From Gemmatimonadota bacterium (GTDB taxonomy: Bacteria; Latescibacterota; UBA2968; GCA-2709665), in assembly GCA_028873695.1 (NCBI GenBank), contig JAPPNU010000078.1, forward strand, positions 56,762 to 120,761: a stretch of 64,000 nucleotides of DNA, written 5' to 3'. A program made the translations under genes and the position numbers. Positions 16,612-28,074 of the stretch are shown one piece after another. Positions within the stretch are counted from its first letter, which is position 1; each line of letters begins with the position of its first letter. The notes below the pieces were generated by a model, which was given only the letters and a program-made list of their open reading frames with translations, was not told the DNA's origin and ran no database searches.

Positions 16612-16908
16612 GTGTCGACGACCAAAAAACTGGTACGCGTCAGAGAATATGCTGCCGAGGTCGAAGTGCAGTTGATCGATGGCGACGCGGGATGGGCTCC
16701 ATACCTCTCTGTGAGCGACGCGGATAAGCTGGATGATGTTCGCGAGGCTCTGGAGAGTGGTGATCTGGAGCGCGCGTCACAGTTCGCCCGGGTGTTTCGC
16801 CTGACGCCCCATTTAAAGTGTAAGGCGAGACCAACATCGACCATACTGACTTGCAGCAGGTCCGCGCTGTCCGAGCGATTCGGCGTTTCTCCGGCGGTCT
16901 TCATATAG
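16612..16908 (+). CDS. Small hypothetical protein, possible decayed C-terminus
   Basis: Residues 1-67 (VRVREYAAEVEVQLIDGDAG, WAPYLSVSDADKLDDVREAL, RASQFARVFRLTP) resemble a common family of about 70-residue proteins that normally end soon after RLTP. Here 30 more residues without similarity follow (LKCKARPTSTI...), suggesting loss of the original stop through a small frameshift. It starts at GTG 16612 with a weak ribosome-binding site. It may belong with the small gene at 16302. Function unknown. Confidence 0.55.
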   Translation: MSTTKKLVRVREYAAEVEVQLIDGDAGWAPYLSVSDADKLDDVREALESGDLERASQFARVFRLTPHLKCKARPTSTILTCSRSALSERFGVSPAVFI

Positions 16909-16941
16909 GCATAGCCTGCGTCGACGGAAGGGAAATACCCT

Positions 16942-17682
16942 ATGGAACGCTACGACGCTTATGACCCCATTGCCGGGATCTACAACCGGCATTGGGGTTA
17001 TTTTGCAGACCGGATTTATGCGGTTCTGGATCTTCTCGTGCTGCGTGACGCGCCGCCAGGAAGCGCCGTTCTGGATCTCTGCTGCGGTACGGGGCAGCTT
17101 GCGGCCGTGCTTTCCGAAAAGGGATACGCCGTTACGGGCGTGGATGGGTCGGAAGGGATGATCGAGATCGCGCGGAGAAACGCGCCGAACGTGGAATTCC
17201 TCGTCCAGGACGCCCGGCAGCTTTCTCTTGACCAGCGATATGCGGCGGTGTTTTCGACCTTCGACAGCCTCAACCACGTGATGAGCCTGGATGAGCTGGC
17301 GCAGGTCTTTCGAAACGTCTATGCCATCCTCGAAGCCGGCGGCTGCTTCGAATTCGACCTCAACATGGAAGAGGCCTTCCTGCAGCGATGGCGCGGCAGC
17401 TTTGGAATTGTGGAGGATGATCTCGTATGCGTGGCGCGATCTTCGAGGGATGAGAACGAGCGGATCGGCAGGATGGACCTGACCGTGTTCTTGTCGGAGG
17501 GGACGGGCTGGAATCGGACGGACGTTTCTCTCATTCAGCGGTGGTACTCCGAGACGGACATCACGGAACGCCTCCGGAGCGCCGGATTCGAGAGGATTCG
17601 GACCTATGATGAAGAGGACCCGATTATGGACGGTGCGCCTGATTGCAGGGGCAGGATGTTTTTCGTGGCGAGAAAGGCGTAG
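16942..17682 (+). CDS. Class I SAM-dependent methyltransferase
   Basis: 246 residues. Motif I is VLDLCCGTGQLAAVLSEKGY and the acidic strand-2 residue is in TGVDGSEGM. FSTFDSLNHV follows, as in small-molecule and tellurite/TehB-like methyltransferases, and GGCFEFDLNMEEAF marks strand 5. ATG 16942 has GGAAGGGAA upstream. It is not related in detail to the methyltransferase at 103. The substrate is unknown. It is followed by the convergent sigma54 activator gene. Confidence 0.9.
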   Translation: MERYDAYDPIAGIYNRHWGYFADRIYAVLDLLVLRDAPPGSAVLDLCCGTGQLAAVLSEKGYAVTGVDGSEGMIEIARRNAPNVEFLVQDARQLSLDQRYAAVFSTFDSLNHVMSLDELAQVFRNVYAILEAGGCFEFDLNMEEAFLQRWRGSFGIVEDDLVCVARSSRDENERIGRMDLTVFLSEGTGWNRTDVSLIQRWYSETDITERLRSAGFERIRTYDEEDPIMDGAPDCRGRMFFVARKA

Positions 17683-17826
17683 GGCCGAGCTATGGATAAG
17701 GCTCGCGGGCGGAAGCAGGTTATTTCGAATGCCGGGCTGAGAGGGGAGAGGACCGCGTTCCGTATTGAGGTCGGACATCCTCGATCGCCGGTCCCGCGGA
17801 TTCTCAGCCCGAATGCCGTGTGCGTT

Positions 17827-19716
<1,890 letters not shown>

Positions 19717-19796
19717 CGACCACCTGCGACAACGTCCGAATGACGGACTCTTTGAAAACGGCGCATTCATGTCTTATCCTGCCCCTTGCCGCTTAC

Positions 19797-19812
19797 TGCA
19801 CAATCCGTGCCA
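19797..19812 (-). promoter_or_regulatory. Sigma54 -24/-12 promoter of activator 1
   Basis: On the minus strand the bases read TGGCACGGATTGTGCA. The consensus is TGGCACG-N4-TTGC(A/T); only one non-spacer position differs, and GG and GC have the exact 10-base spacing. Expected transcription start is near 19785, about 70 nt before ATG 19716. Confidence 0.85.
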
Positions 19813-20001
19813 ACTGTTGTTCAACTCGACCAATTAATTGATAATAATGTAGTTGGAATTGATTAATCCTGGCAATGGAATCTGTACACGTCGCAGAACG
19901 CGCCACTGGATTTCTCCCGCGCGACCGCGTGAATACAGGAAGAGGCACTCATAAATGTCTGTTTATAAACTGTCTTTGAGGACTCACCTCTGGAACGATT
20001 C

Positions 20002-20030
20002 AACAAGTGTCGCAAAATGCGACACTTGTT
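20002..20030. promoter_or_regulatory. 13-bp palindrome, probable activator binding site (UAS)
   Basis: Perfect inverted repeat: AACAAGTGTCGCA (20002-20014), AAA, TGCGACACTTGTT (20018-20030). It sits about 205 bp upstream of the sigma54 promoter at 19797, the usual place for an enhancer bound by a Fis-type activator. The core GTCGCA-N3-TGCGAC recurs as GTCTCA-N3-TGAGAC upstream of the adhesin and as GGCGCA-N3-TGCGCC at 29987. It could also be the hairpin end of the kinase 1 transcript, but no T-run follows it. Confidence 0.75.
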
Positions 20031-20134
20031 GCCATTTGCAACGAATCTGCCCAGTGTGCGCTTTTTTGCAGGGATGACATACTTAGCGGAGACCGGCATT
20101 GGCACGCGGCCGCAACGTGAGTTCGTCCCTTTCC

Positions 20135-22258
20135 TCAAATTTCCTCCGCCCCTATCCGTACGGCCACCGCGGAGATTGGCCAGGTGACCCGCATTGTCGT
20201 TCCTTTTCCTGCTCCTTCACTAATCGGTTCAATCCTCCCGCCGGACGCAATGACGAAATTGGCCGCGGAATGGAGGCCGAGTCCACTGCCGGACTTTTTG
20301 GTCGTGAAGCCGGGAGTGAACAGCATCCCGACGTCGCTCTCCCGAATGCCAAAGCCGTTATCGATGACATCCAGGACGAGATGCCCGTTCGCGGCGCTGG
20401 CCTTGATCCCTATATGGGGCGTTTCAAGGAGTCCCTGGAGCGTGGCAAGTTCGTCGATCGCCTCAATGGAATTCTTGACCAGGTTGACCAGCATCTGGTG
20501 AAATTGGCTTTCGCGGACGCGAATGTGCTGCGGAGCGTTACCACAGTCAACGTCGGTCTGGATACCCCTCTTTTTGAGGGAGTCGCGCAACACTCTGAAC
20601 GCTGCAGACAGCGCACTGTAGAGTTCGATGTCCTTGCGGTCCATTCCGGATCCGTCCAATGCCCTTTGGGTGCGGATTATGTCCGCGATACGATTGGCCC
20701 GATCCCTGACGCGGGATACCGTCTTGATCAGTTCGTCATTCCTTCTGCCAAAGTCGTCCGCCAACTTGATGATGAACGGAAACACTTTCCGACCCTGGGG
20801 GTCGTGTGCGATATAGTCGATCCAATCCTTGCTGTGTTCGGCGATCGCGGCGGCCAATGCGAACAGACGGCGTCCTGCACGGTCATTCGTCAGATTGCGA
20901 CGGAGGGTCTCAATTCCCGTCGTGACACTGTTTATTGCATTGCCGATATTGTGAAGGATGGTGTCCACCATCTCCAACCGGCCCTGGTCGAATGCCCGCG
21001 CCAGCGCCTCCTCTGCGAGCACCCGCTCGGTTACATCACGAAAGATCACGACGCCGCCCCTGATTCCTCCCGACTTATCGAGCAAGGGGCGTCCACTCAT
21101 CCGGATGTAGACGCCGTCCTGCTTTTTCTCGTTCCGCAGGAACACGTCCTCCTCATCCGTGGACTCGCCGAAGCGTATGGCGCGCATCAGCGGCAGGTCC
21201 TCCGTCTTTGTGGGGGTTTCCCTGTCAGGAGAATAAAGACCGAGTTTTTCGGCACAGTTGTCCGGAAAACCGTCCAGTGTATCCATGCCAACGATCTGCC
21301 GGGCCCCGGGATTCGCGTAAAGGAACTTTCCCGCGGTATCCGCAACGATGATGCCGTCACTGATACTATTGAAAATGGTCTCCATCAAATTGGCTTGTTC
21401 CTGCAGTTCGGCGACCGTCCGCGCCAACTCGGCTTCAGCCTGCTTCAACTTGGTGACGTCCCGTATGACCGCCACGCCGCCCAGTGGAGATCCCGCCCTG
21501 TCACGCAAGGGTCTGGCGTTGACGCTCACCAGTACACCCTCGGGCTTCTGATGGTTGCGGATCAGAAACTCGGTTTCTTCCGTCGATTGACCTCTGAGGG
21601 CGAGCATCAGCGGATTCAGGTCATCGCTGAGGATGGTCTCTCCATCCGGCTGATAAACACCATATTCTTCGGGCCACCGGGCGATGTCCTTCACCAGGGG
21701 ATGGCTGCCCACGATGCGCGGACCGCTTGAATTGTGAAACAGGATCGTACCGTCTTCACCAACGGCAACCACGCCCTCGCCCATACTGTTAAAGACGGTC
21801 TCCATCAACTCGGCATGACATTTCGATTCTTCGATGCGCTGTTCCAGACGGGCTCGCGTTTCTCGATGTCTGCTTTCCCTTTCGTGCATGCGCAGGGCGT
21901 TCCGGATGTTCACGTCGAGCTGGCGATTGTCGATTGGCTTGAGTACGTAGCCGTACGGATTCGTTGCTTGCGCCCGATCTATAAGGTCTCCCTCGGCCGC
22001 GTCGGTCAGGTAAACGACCGGGACGCCGGGGCCGCGGCGCAGTCGGTCGCCGACTTCCGGGCCGCTCAGGTCTCCTTGAAGGCCGAGGTCGACCAGGGCG
22101 AGGTCCGGTCGCGAATCTGACGCAGATGCAACGGCGTCCCGACCGCACGAAGCGACGGCGGCTACCGTGTAACCCAATTCTGCAAGGAACGCTTCCAACT
22201 GCATTGCGGCGGCACGTTCCTGCGCGACGATGATGATTTCCATGCGTGAATTCGCCAT
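20135..22258 (-). CDS. Cytoplasmic PAS histidine kinase with N-terminal receiver, kinase 1
   Basis: 707 residues without membrane segments. Receiver domain at about 5-120 (Asp in LALVDLGLQGDLSG, Lys in GYVLKPIDN). Two PAS domains at about 150-270 and 290-400 (MGEGVVAVGEDGTILFHNSS; SDGIIVADTAGKFLYANPGA). Then an unusual dimerisation helix whose His lies in ILHNIGNAINSV. HATPase at about 560-700 has N-box HQMLVNLVKNSIEAIDE, G1 DVIDNGFGI and G2 GSGLGLHSAANF. ATG 22258 has AGAGGCG upstream. It shares its H-box and kinase core with kinase 2, and its likely partner is activator 1. Confidence 0.92.
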   Translation of the reverse strand: MANSRMEIIIVAQERAAAMQLEAFLAELGYTVAAVASCGRDAVASASDSRPDLALVDLGLQGDLSGPEVGDRLRRGPGVPVVYLTDAAEGDLIDRAQATNPYGYVLKPIDNRQLDVNIRNALRMHERESRHRETRARLEQRIEESKCHAELMETVFNSMGEGVVAVGEDGTILFHNSSGPRIVGSHPLVKDIARWPEEYGVYQPDGETILSDDLNPLMLALRGQSTEETEFLIRNHQKPEGVLVSVNARPLRDRAGSPLGGVAVIRDVTKLKQAEAELARTVAELQEQANLMETIFNSISDGIIVADTAGKFLYANPGARQIVGMDTLDGFPDNCAEKLGLYSPDRETPTKTEDLPLMRAIRFGESTDEEDVFLRNEKKQDGVYIRMSGRPLLDKSGGIRGGVVIFRDVTERVLAEEALARAFDQGRLEMVDTILHNIGNAINSVTTGIETLRRNLTNDRAGRRLFALAAAIAEHSKDWIDYIAHDPQGRKVFPFIIKLADDFGRRNDELIKTVSRVRDRANRIADIIRTQRALDGSGMDRKDIELYSALSAAFRVLRDSLKKRGIQTDVDCGNAPQHIRVRESQFHQMLVNLVKNSIEAIDELATLQGLLETPHIGIKASAANGHLVLDVIDNGFGIRESDVGMLFTPGFTTKKSGSGLGLHSAANFVIASGGRIEPISEGAGKGTTMRVTWPISAVAVRIGAEEI

Positions 22259-22470
22259 ATTTTTCGCCTCTAATCTGTCTTTCCCGCGGATCGGAAAGGG
22301 AGTAAGTCAGGTGAGCGGCGGGAGGAGTCGAGGATTGCGCGCAGGGGATATTCCGTTGGCGTGACGCTTTCCGTCCGGATTGACGCAGGAGCTCATTACT
22401 GCGCTTTCCGTGGATTCTGCTATACAGTAACGTCCGGCTTGAACGGCGCCTGAACACCGTTGTGACGAGT

Positions 22471-23703
22471 TCACTCGGCGACCGCCTTTTCCCACGCCAC
22501 GCGAATCCCCCGCTTCCGGAATGCAGGTATGAGCGTCTGCACCGATACCCCTGACAGGGGATTTCGGCGAACGATGAGCCTGTTCAGGTTATCGATCCCG
22601 GAAAGGTGCGACAGGTCCGAGACGCGGTTTTGAGCGAGGTCCAGGGTCTGCAGGTTCTTCAGCCCGGCCAACGGACTGATGTCGCTGACGGCGTTATTGT
22701 CGAGGTACAGATGTCTGAGTTCGGCCAGACCCGCGAGAGACGATATATCGGTGATTCCGTTGTGCCCGAGATTCAGCCTCTCCAGATGACCTAAGCCGGA
22801 AAGCGCGTTCAGATTGCTGATTGCGTTCCTTTCCACGTAGAGACGCTTCAGATTCGACAATCCCGCCAGAGCCGCCAGGTCGCTGATTCCGTTCCTGTCC
22901 AGATCCAGTTCCTTCAGTTTTTCGAGGCCTGACAATGGCGTCAGCTCATTGATTCCGTTGCTGTCGAGACGCAGCACGGTGAGGTTCGTCAATTCCGAAA
23001 GGGGCGCGATGTCACTGATGCCGTTGCCATCGAGATCCAGTTCCTTCAGGTTTTTCATTCCGGACAGCGGCCTCAGGTCAGCGATGCCATTGCCTTCGAG
23101 ACGGAGCCCCGCCAGATTGGTCAGTCCCCCCAGGGGCATCAGATCCGAGATCCCGTTGTTGTCAAGGTCCAGCTCCTTCAGTTCTTTCAGTCTGGACAAT
23201 GGCGCGACGTCGCTGATGCCATTGCCTTCAAGGCGCAGCCTCCTCAGATTGGCCAGTCCGGAAAGCGGAGCTACGTCATCGATGCCGTTGTCGGCAAGGT
23301 AAAGCCTTTCGAGGCCCTTCAGCCCGGAGACAGGCGTTATGTCGCTGATGCGATTGCCTTCGAGGCGAAGCCTCTTCAGCTTTGCCATCCTCGAAAGGGG
23401 AGAAAGATCGGTGATGTCGTTTGCGTCGAGATTCAGCGACACCAGGTTCTCCGCATGTTCCAGTCCGTCGAGACTCGCGATACTGTCATTCTGCGGCGTC
23501 AGACGAGACAGTCCCGCCAGATCTGCGGCCGTGACCGGCACACCGTCGGCCTTGTCAAGGGAGTCCCGAACAACCGTTCGCAGACGGTCGTCACGAATCA
23601 AAGACGTTGCAGACTGGCGCCCGGGCAGCCGCGTGTCTTCGCGAGGCCCGGCGCAATTGAGCAAGACTGAAACGGCCATTAACAGGAATACTTTGCAATG
23701 CAT
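22471..23703 (-). CDS. Leucine-rich-repeat lipoprotein (internalin-like)
   Basis: 410 residues. A lipoprotein signal (MHCKVFLLMAVSVLLNCAGP, lipobox LLNC) is followed by about 14 SDS22/internalin-type repeats of 22 residues with the pattern L-x-L-x-x-N-x-I-S-D-I-x-P-L-S-G-L. A short LRR cap (LIVRRNPLSGVSVQTLIPAF) closes the protein. It is probably exposed at the cell surface or in the periplasm as a protein-binding solenoid. ATG 23703 is chosen for the signal peptide and GAGGA upstream. Repeats 2-9 alternate LEGN and LDGN/LDNN types, suggesting duplication in pairs. One AT-rich element lies 584 bp upstream. Confidence 0.92.
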   Translation of the reverse strand: MHCKVFLLMAVSVLLNCAGPREDTRLPGRQSATSLIRDDRLRTVVRDSLDKADGVPVTAADLAGLSRLTPQNDSIASLDGLEHAENLVSLNLDANDITDLSPLSRMAKLKRLRLEGNRISDITPVSGLKGLERLYLADNGIDDVAPLSGLANLRRLRLEGNGISDVAPLSRLKELKELDLDNNGISDLMPLGGLTNLAGLRLEGNGIADLRPLSGMKNLKELDLDGNGISDIAPLSELTNLTVLRLDSNGINELTPLSGLEKLKELDLDRNGISDLAALAGLSNLKRLYVERNAISNLNALSGLGHLERLNLGHNGITDISSLAGLAELRHLYLDNNAVSDISPLAGLKNLQTLDLAQNRVSDLSHLSGIDNLNRLIVRRNPLSGVSVQTLIPAFRKRGIRVAWEKAVAE

Positions 23704-23979
23704 ACTGTTCCTCACCGATTTGGATGGGGCGCAACCACGTGTGCATTTCTTCAGGAGAAAGGGGCGGCAGGACAACGCCGGGCGTCAACGGAGGTATCCT
23801 GGAAGAATGCCCGGCTCTGGCTGCCCTTGCGGGAATGAGTAGCGTTCCCGGTTTAACCGCCCCGTCACTAAGAGATTCTGCCTTCCCTGGCTCCTGATCT
23901 CGTTTCTCGCCTCCGGCGACATGCATGCGAACCGGAACTCTGCATCTTTCAAAGCGGAACAACAGCGACAACGCCGTGT

Positions 23980-24144
23980 CTACGTTCCTTCGACGGCGCC
24001 CTCTTCCTCTTCCAGCGTCTTGATCATTCGCCGGGCGATCTCGATCGCGGTATCGACGGTTGCCTGTTCGTGCCAGGTGTTGTCAGACCTTGCGGCCCCG
24101 CAAAGCGCCATCCCGGCGAAAAACTCCAGCTTCGTAAGTTCCAT
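23980..24144 (-). CDS. Small phage-like hypothetical protein (54 aa)
   Basis: The minus-strand ATG at 24144 (GGGAG 6 nt upstream) opens 54 codons ending in TAG at 23980: MELTKLEFFAGMALCGAARS, then D-T-A-I-E-I-A-R-R-M-I-K-T-L-E-E-E. Small proteins of the form L-T-x-x-E-x-F-A-x-x-A-L-x-G then a helix A-x-x-x-A-x-x-L-I are frequent in prophages and in Bacteroidota genomes. Function unknown. It lies between the AT-rich element at 24287 and the LRR lipoprotein, in the same direction as the latter. Confidence 0.65.
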   Translation of the reverse strand: MELTKLEFFAGMALCGAARSDNTWHEQATVDTAIEIARRMIKTLEEEEGAVEGT

Positions 24145-24286
24145 CGCCACTCCCTGGAATTCTTATGGAATCCACATTATGTAGCTGAACCCGGCATGTG
24201 CCGCAAGACACAGGAATCGCCCGCGAACGGGATTGCTGTTCAGGCGCCAGGATCGGCTTCGACCAAACCTATAAGATATGGATATT

Positions 24287-24339
24287 TTGTTGAACTAACT
24301 TTGAATTTTTGGCCTTTTTTGTTGATTTTATGATGAATT
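24287..24339 (-). repeat. AT-rich upstream element, copy A
   Basis: One of five related ~53-bp blocks (others at 28021, 29930, 49088, 53187). Written on the plus strand: TTGTTGAACTA, three bases, TTGAATTT, a short GC-containing spacer, then TGATTTTATGATGAATTT. All copies have the same orientation and lie upstream of minus-strand genes. Here the next genes are the small protein at 24144 and the LRR lipoprotein. Confidence 0.7.
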
Positions 24340-24350
24340 TCCGGGTATTT

Positions 24351-24366
24351 CGTGCCGCCCGGCACG
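24351..24366. repeat. Palindrome beside AT-rich element A
   Basis: CGTGCCG, CC, CGGCACG: seven-base arms with a two-base centre, twelve bases from the edge of element A. Element B has a different palindrome at the corresponding side (29986-30002). It may be an operator or a short hairpin. Confidence 0.5.
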
Positions 24367-24610
24367 CACGGATCCCATAACGACTGTTTTCCCGCCGTGG
24401 AATTGAAACTTCGAACGGAGCGTCCACTGGAGTCGTTTCGTCGGATTTGGTGGGGATAAGTACGGATCGTGCCGGGAGCCGCCCGGGAGAGATAGGGAGA
24501 TTGCGGAAGCGATGGGCGTTGGCACATCGCGGCAGGAAGTGCATCGTCGACGCATCTCCGGTCTAAGGAATAATCCCTGGCGAAGGCGCGCGGAGGTCGT
24601 CGACAACGAT

Positions 24611-24655
24611 GCGGGCAGACAGGAATGTCCGCCCCACCCTCACGTCCGTTACCTG
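24611..24655 (+). repeat. Dispersed hairpin repeat, copy 2
   Basis: GCGGGCAGACAGGAATGTCC and following bases up to TTACCTGA are nearly identical to 28673-28716. The first 27 bases also occur inverted at 4711-4737. The stem is GGGCAGACA/TGTCCGCCC. Confidence 0.75.
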
Positions 24656-24719
24656 ATCATGACAGTGGTGAAGCGGCTCGCTATCAGTTGACGAAGACCG
24701 GGCGCTGCTCACGCTTCCG

Positions 24720-27602
24720 CTAATGTTCCGGATGACACAGGATGGGCGGGGGCAGTGTTCCGAACGAACGTAAGGCAGGCCGCTTTGACGCGCCGGTGCG
24801 TTTGAGACGCGACAGACCGTCCATAGCGATCGTCGCCCGGCCGCCGGTGGCCTCGAAGAAATTGTACCACTCGCCGAACTGATCTTCGCCCGCGTGGCTG
24901 AACAGCTTCGCATCGCTGCTGAGCGCCTCGAGGCTCTTTCGGACCGCCGGATAGTCTTCGCTCACCAGCAGGATGACCGCCGCGCGAAAAGCCTTTTGGG
25001 ACTGCGTATGGTCGGGTACGCGCCGTCCATGCTGCGCTATGATATCTTCGACCGTAAGTGTCTTGACCCGGCTGGCCGTGAAATCGTCAGGGGCATCGCC
25101 GCGTCCGAATTTCACGATTTCGCCATCCTCCGCAGCCCACAGGTCGGGCACATGCTCCGGCGGGATGAGTCCCGCCAGGTACATTTCAATCGGGCTGTAG
25201 GGCTTGAGGTTGAGCGCCCATCCTCCTGTATAAGCTGCAGGAGCGCTGTAACGCCCGTCGCCATGATCGACAAGATTGGCAACGTCGAATCCGCCGAGAA
25301 TGCCGTCGGCGCTGGTGAAATCCCAGTGAGGTACGGCAGGCTCCACGATGAAGTTCGCCCAGCGATGCATCAACTCGTGCAGCATGGGCCCCCGAACCAG
25401 ACGGGAGTGTTCCCAATCCGGCTCGGAAACGAACGCGAAAAAAAGCCCGCCCTGCAGTTTTCCCGCCGACCCCCAACGATCGTTGAAAAAAGCCCCTTTG
25501 CCGATACCCTGTACGTTATTCCCCACGCCGGCATAGAAAGCGCCCTTGAACGCATCCGCATCGAGTTGTGACCACGTCAGACTCGGAAAGAAGACCAGGA
25601 AATCGAACGCATCGCTGAAATACCTATAGAAGCGCGTTGCGTATTCGTCCAGCGGAAGACTGCCGGCGGCGAGATCTTCCGTGACGGGCAGGACAAACAC
25701 ATTGTCGTTGTAAATCCGCGGCTCTTTGAAGACGATCGTCTCGTCGAAGGAAACGCTGACCCCCCTGGCCTCGAGCGCTGGAACGTGCGCGTTGATGGTG
25801 GTGGCGGTCAGGGGATTGCCTTTTACGTCGACTCTGTCTCGCGGACCCAAGCCGCTGTTTGCTACCAGAGGGGCAAGGTCCAAGATCCTGTTGTTTTCAA
25901 GTCGCAGATCATGAAGGTTGGTCAGGCCGGTCAATGCAGACACGTCCGAGATACTGTTGTTGTATAGATACAACCGTTCCAGTGCGGTCAGACAAGACAG
26001 GGGACGCAGGTCCGAAAGCCCATTGTTGTCAAGGAACAGCAATTTCAGGCTGGTCAATTTAGCCAGCGGCTACAGGTCTGTGAGGCCAGTTTCCGATAGA
26101 TACAGCGCTTCCAGGTTAATCAATTCAGCCAACGGCGAAAAGTCTGAGACACTGCTGCAGGACTGGAGGCGCAGCACGGTCAGGTTGGTCAATCCGGACA
26201 GGGGAGAGACGTCCGAGATGTAGGTGAATGCAAGGCCCAGTTCGGTCAGGTTGATTAACCCGGACAGCAGCGATACATCTGTGATATCAGTGAGGGAAAG
26301 CCTCAGCTTTGTCAGATTGGTTAAACCAGACAGGGCAGACACGTCTGAGACCCTGGTGAAGGCAAGATCCAGCAGTGTCAGTCTGGCCAACGCAGACAAT
26401 GGCGACGCGTCCGAGATGCTGTTCTTGAAGAAATCCAGTTCTTCCAGGTTGGTCAACGACGAGAGCGAAGACACGTCTGAGATGTCGTTGGCGCCAAGTT
26501 TGAGCATTGCCAGGTTGGTCAACGCGGACAATGAAGACACATCCTTGATGTTGTTGAATCGAAGGTTAAGCGCTGTGAGGTTGCCCAGACCAGACAACAA
26601 GGACACATCCGTAATGTTGTTCTCGGCAAGATTGAGGTGTACCAGGTTGATCAGCCCGGACAATGAGGACACATCTGTGATACTGTTTGACATAAGGTCC
26701 AGCCATGTCACACCGGTTGCAAACTCAAGCCCGGTCAAATCGCTGATCTCCATGTTCTGCGCCTCCAGTCGCGTCAACGTCGCCATCTCCGCCCGAGTGA
26801 TCTCCGCGCCTCTTGCCTTGCCCAGACTGTCCTCGATCACCGCGCGCAGGTTGGCATCCGGAATCGATACAGGTGGGGATGGCGGGACCGGGCATGTCGT
26901 GCCGAACACCCCGGCGAACGCCAGGAAATCCGTCAGATCGACCGCGCCATTGCCGTCCAAATCTATTCGCGCATCGTAATTGGCATCCCCGGAACGCGTG
27001 CCGAAGCCGCCTGCAAACGCCAGGAAATCAGCCAGGTTCACCAACCCGTCGCCGTTGAAATCACCGGGACACGCCGGCGCCTGCGCAAATGTCAGCACCG
27101 CCTGCGACACGTCCAGATTCTGCACGCCGCCGGGGCCTGCAGTCGAGGCCGACTGAACCGCCAGCACGTCCGATGACGTCAGCGCTCGGCTCGCCCTCAG
27201 GTTCACCTGACCCAGGTACCCGCTGGCAGGAATGGTCACCGCAGACACGGACAACATCGACAGCGTCGGATTCCCTGTGCCTGAGACCCTGGACAGAAGA
27301 GCGCCGCCATTCAAATCAGTACCGGACACGTCGCCGATATAGCTGCCGATCGTCTTGCCACGCAACGCCAGTTCAACCGTGTATCCCTGAATCTGACGGC
27401 CTGATGCCCCCGGCAGGAATAGCTGAAACTGGATTGTCTCGCCCGCCTGTTTTTCAGGCAGTTCCAGCGCGCTGTTGTTCTGCGCAGGCGTCTCGATCTG
27501 CGTATCCAGAGGCAATTGCTGTCCGAACGCCGGTGAACCCACGCTGGTATGATTCGACGTAGTTAACGCAGCGATCAACAACAATGTCCGTATCGAATAC
27601 AT
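24720..27602 (-). pseudogene. Dockerin/LRR/HEXXH surface protein, interrupted by one TAG
   Basis: The frame from ATG 27602 (GGGAGG upstream) encodes a signal peptide, a cohesin/Big-like beta domain (about 40-165), two dockerin-type calcium loops (GDFNGDGLVNLADFLAFAGG and IDLDGNGAVDLTDFLAFAGV), and some 12 LRRs. It stops at TAG 26070-26072 within a repeat. The same frame continues at once with PLAKLTSLKLLFLDNNGLSD, more LRRs and a C-terminal domain of about 300 residues containing LHELMHRWANF, a HEXXH zinc-peptidase motif. Sister repeats read S-P-L, so a TCG-to-TAG change is likely. Either one broken gene, or a truncated LRR protein. Confidence 0.85.
26070..26072 (-). other. In-frame amber codon inside the LRR gene
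   Basis: Minus-strand TAG between L-T-D-L and P-L-A-K-L. Both flanks are in the same frame and in register with the 22-residue repeat. The position is Ser in most other repeats of this gene. The gene itself also ends in TAG (24720-24722), so TAG is not generally recoded here. Confidence 0.85.
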
Positions 27603-27810
27603 CGGGTTACCTCCCACAATGCGGTGTGTCCTTGACCGAGTGGATCAGCAAACCTGCATACGCATGTAATCCCGCACGTGTGACCCCTCGAGCATACCGG
27701 CCCGCCTCACAGCGTCACGGGTGTACAGACTGTGCAAAGAAGCAAGAAATAGAGAAAGGGGGCTTCTCGGCGGAGGAAAAATGAATCGACCAGGCCGGTG
27801 ATTCAGGATT

Positions 27811-27830
27811 GCCTGACGGGGATGTCAGGC
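27811..27830. repeat. Hairpin upstream of the dockerin/LRR gene
   Basis: GCCTGAC (27811-27817), GGGGAT, GTCAGGC (27824-27830). It lies about 210 bases upstream of ATG 27602 and so may be in the 5' leader; the role is unknown. Confidence 0.5.
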
Positions 27831-28020
27831 GGAAGGCCGAGCCTGGTCGAGTTGTCCTGAACAGCAACAGTGGGCCATTGCAGTTCAGGGCGGAGTAATT
27901 CGGGTACGACATCCTGTCTCGACTCTTCGGACGAAACCGATCGAGGATGTTTCGGCGACGCTATGGTCAGCAGATGTGTTGCAGATTGCGTCAGTGTGCA
28001 GGGCATAAGATAATACATTT

Positions 28021-28074
28021 TAATTGAAGTATCTCTGATATTTGGGTTATTTATGATGAAATAATAGTGAATAA
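28021..28074 (-). repeat. AT-rich upstream element, copy E
   Basis: The most diverged of the five copies: TTGAAGTA, TCTGATATTTGGG, ATTTATGATGAAATAAT, GTGAATAAT on the plus strand. It follows the same order of blocks and lies 419 bp upstream of ATG 27602. Confidence 0.55.

Larger units (their letters stand above)
24145..24719. other. Intergenic region with AT-rich element and repeats
   Basis: 575 bases without a supported gene. Contents are AT-rich element copy A (24287-24339), the palindrome CGTGCCG-CC-CGGCACG (24351-24366), and the dispersed hairpin repeat copy 2 (24611-24655). Confidence 0.55.

Noticed and set aside
20099..20116. TTGGCACGCGGCCGCAACG as a plus-strand sigma54 promoter
   Set aside because: The spacing between GG and GC is one base short, and no plus-strand gene follows.
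20099..21730. 543-codon plus-strand frame opposite kinase 1
   Set aside because: Antisense shadow of a gene with complete PAS and HATPase motifs; no domain recognisable in it.
26070..26072. General reassignment of TAG to an amino acid
   Set aside because: Several intact genes (for example the methyltransferase ending at 17682 and the LRR gene itself) terminate in TAG at the expected place.
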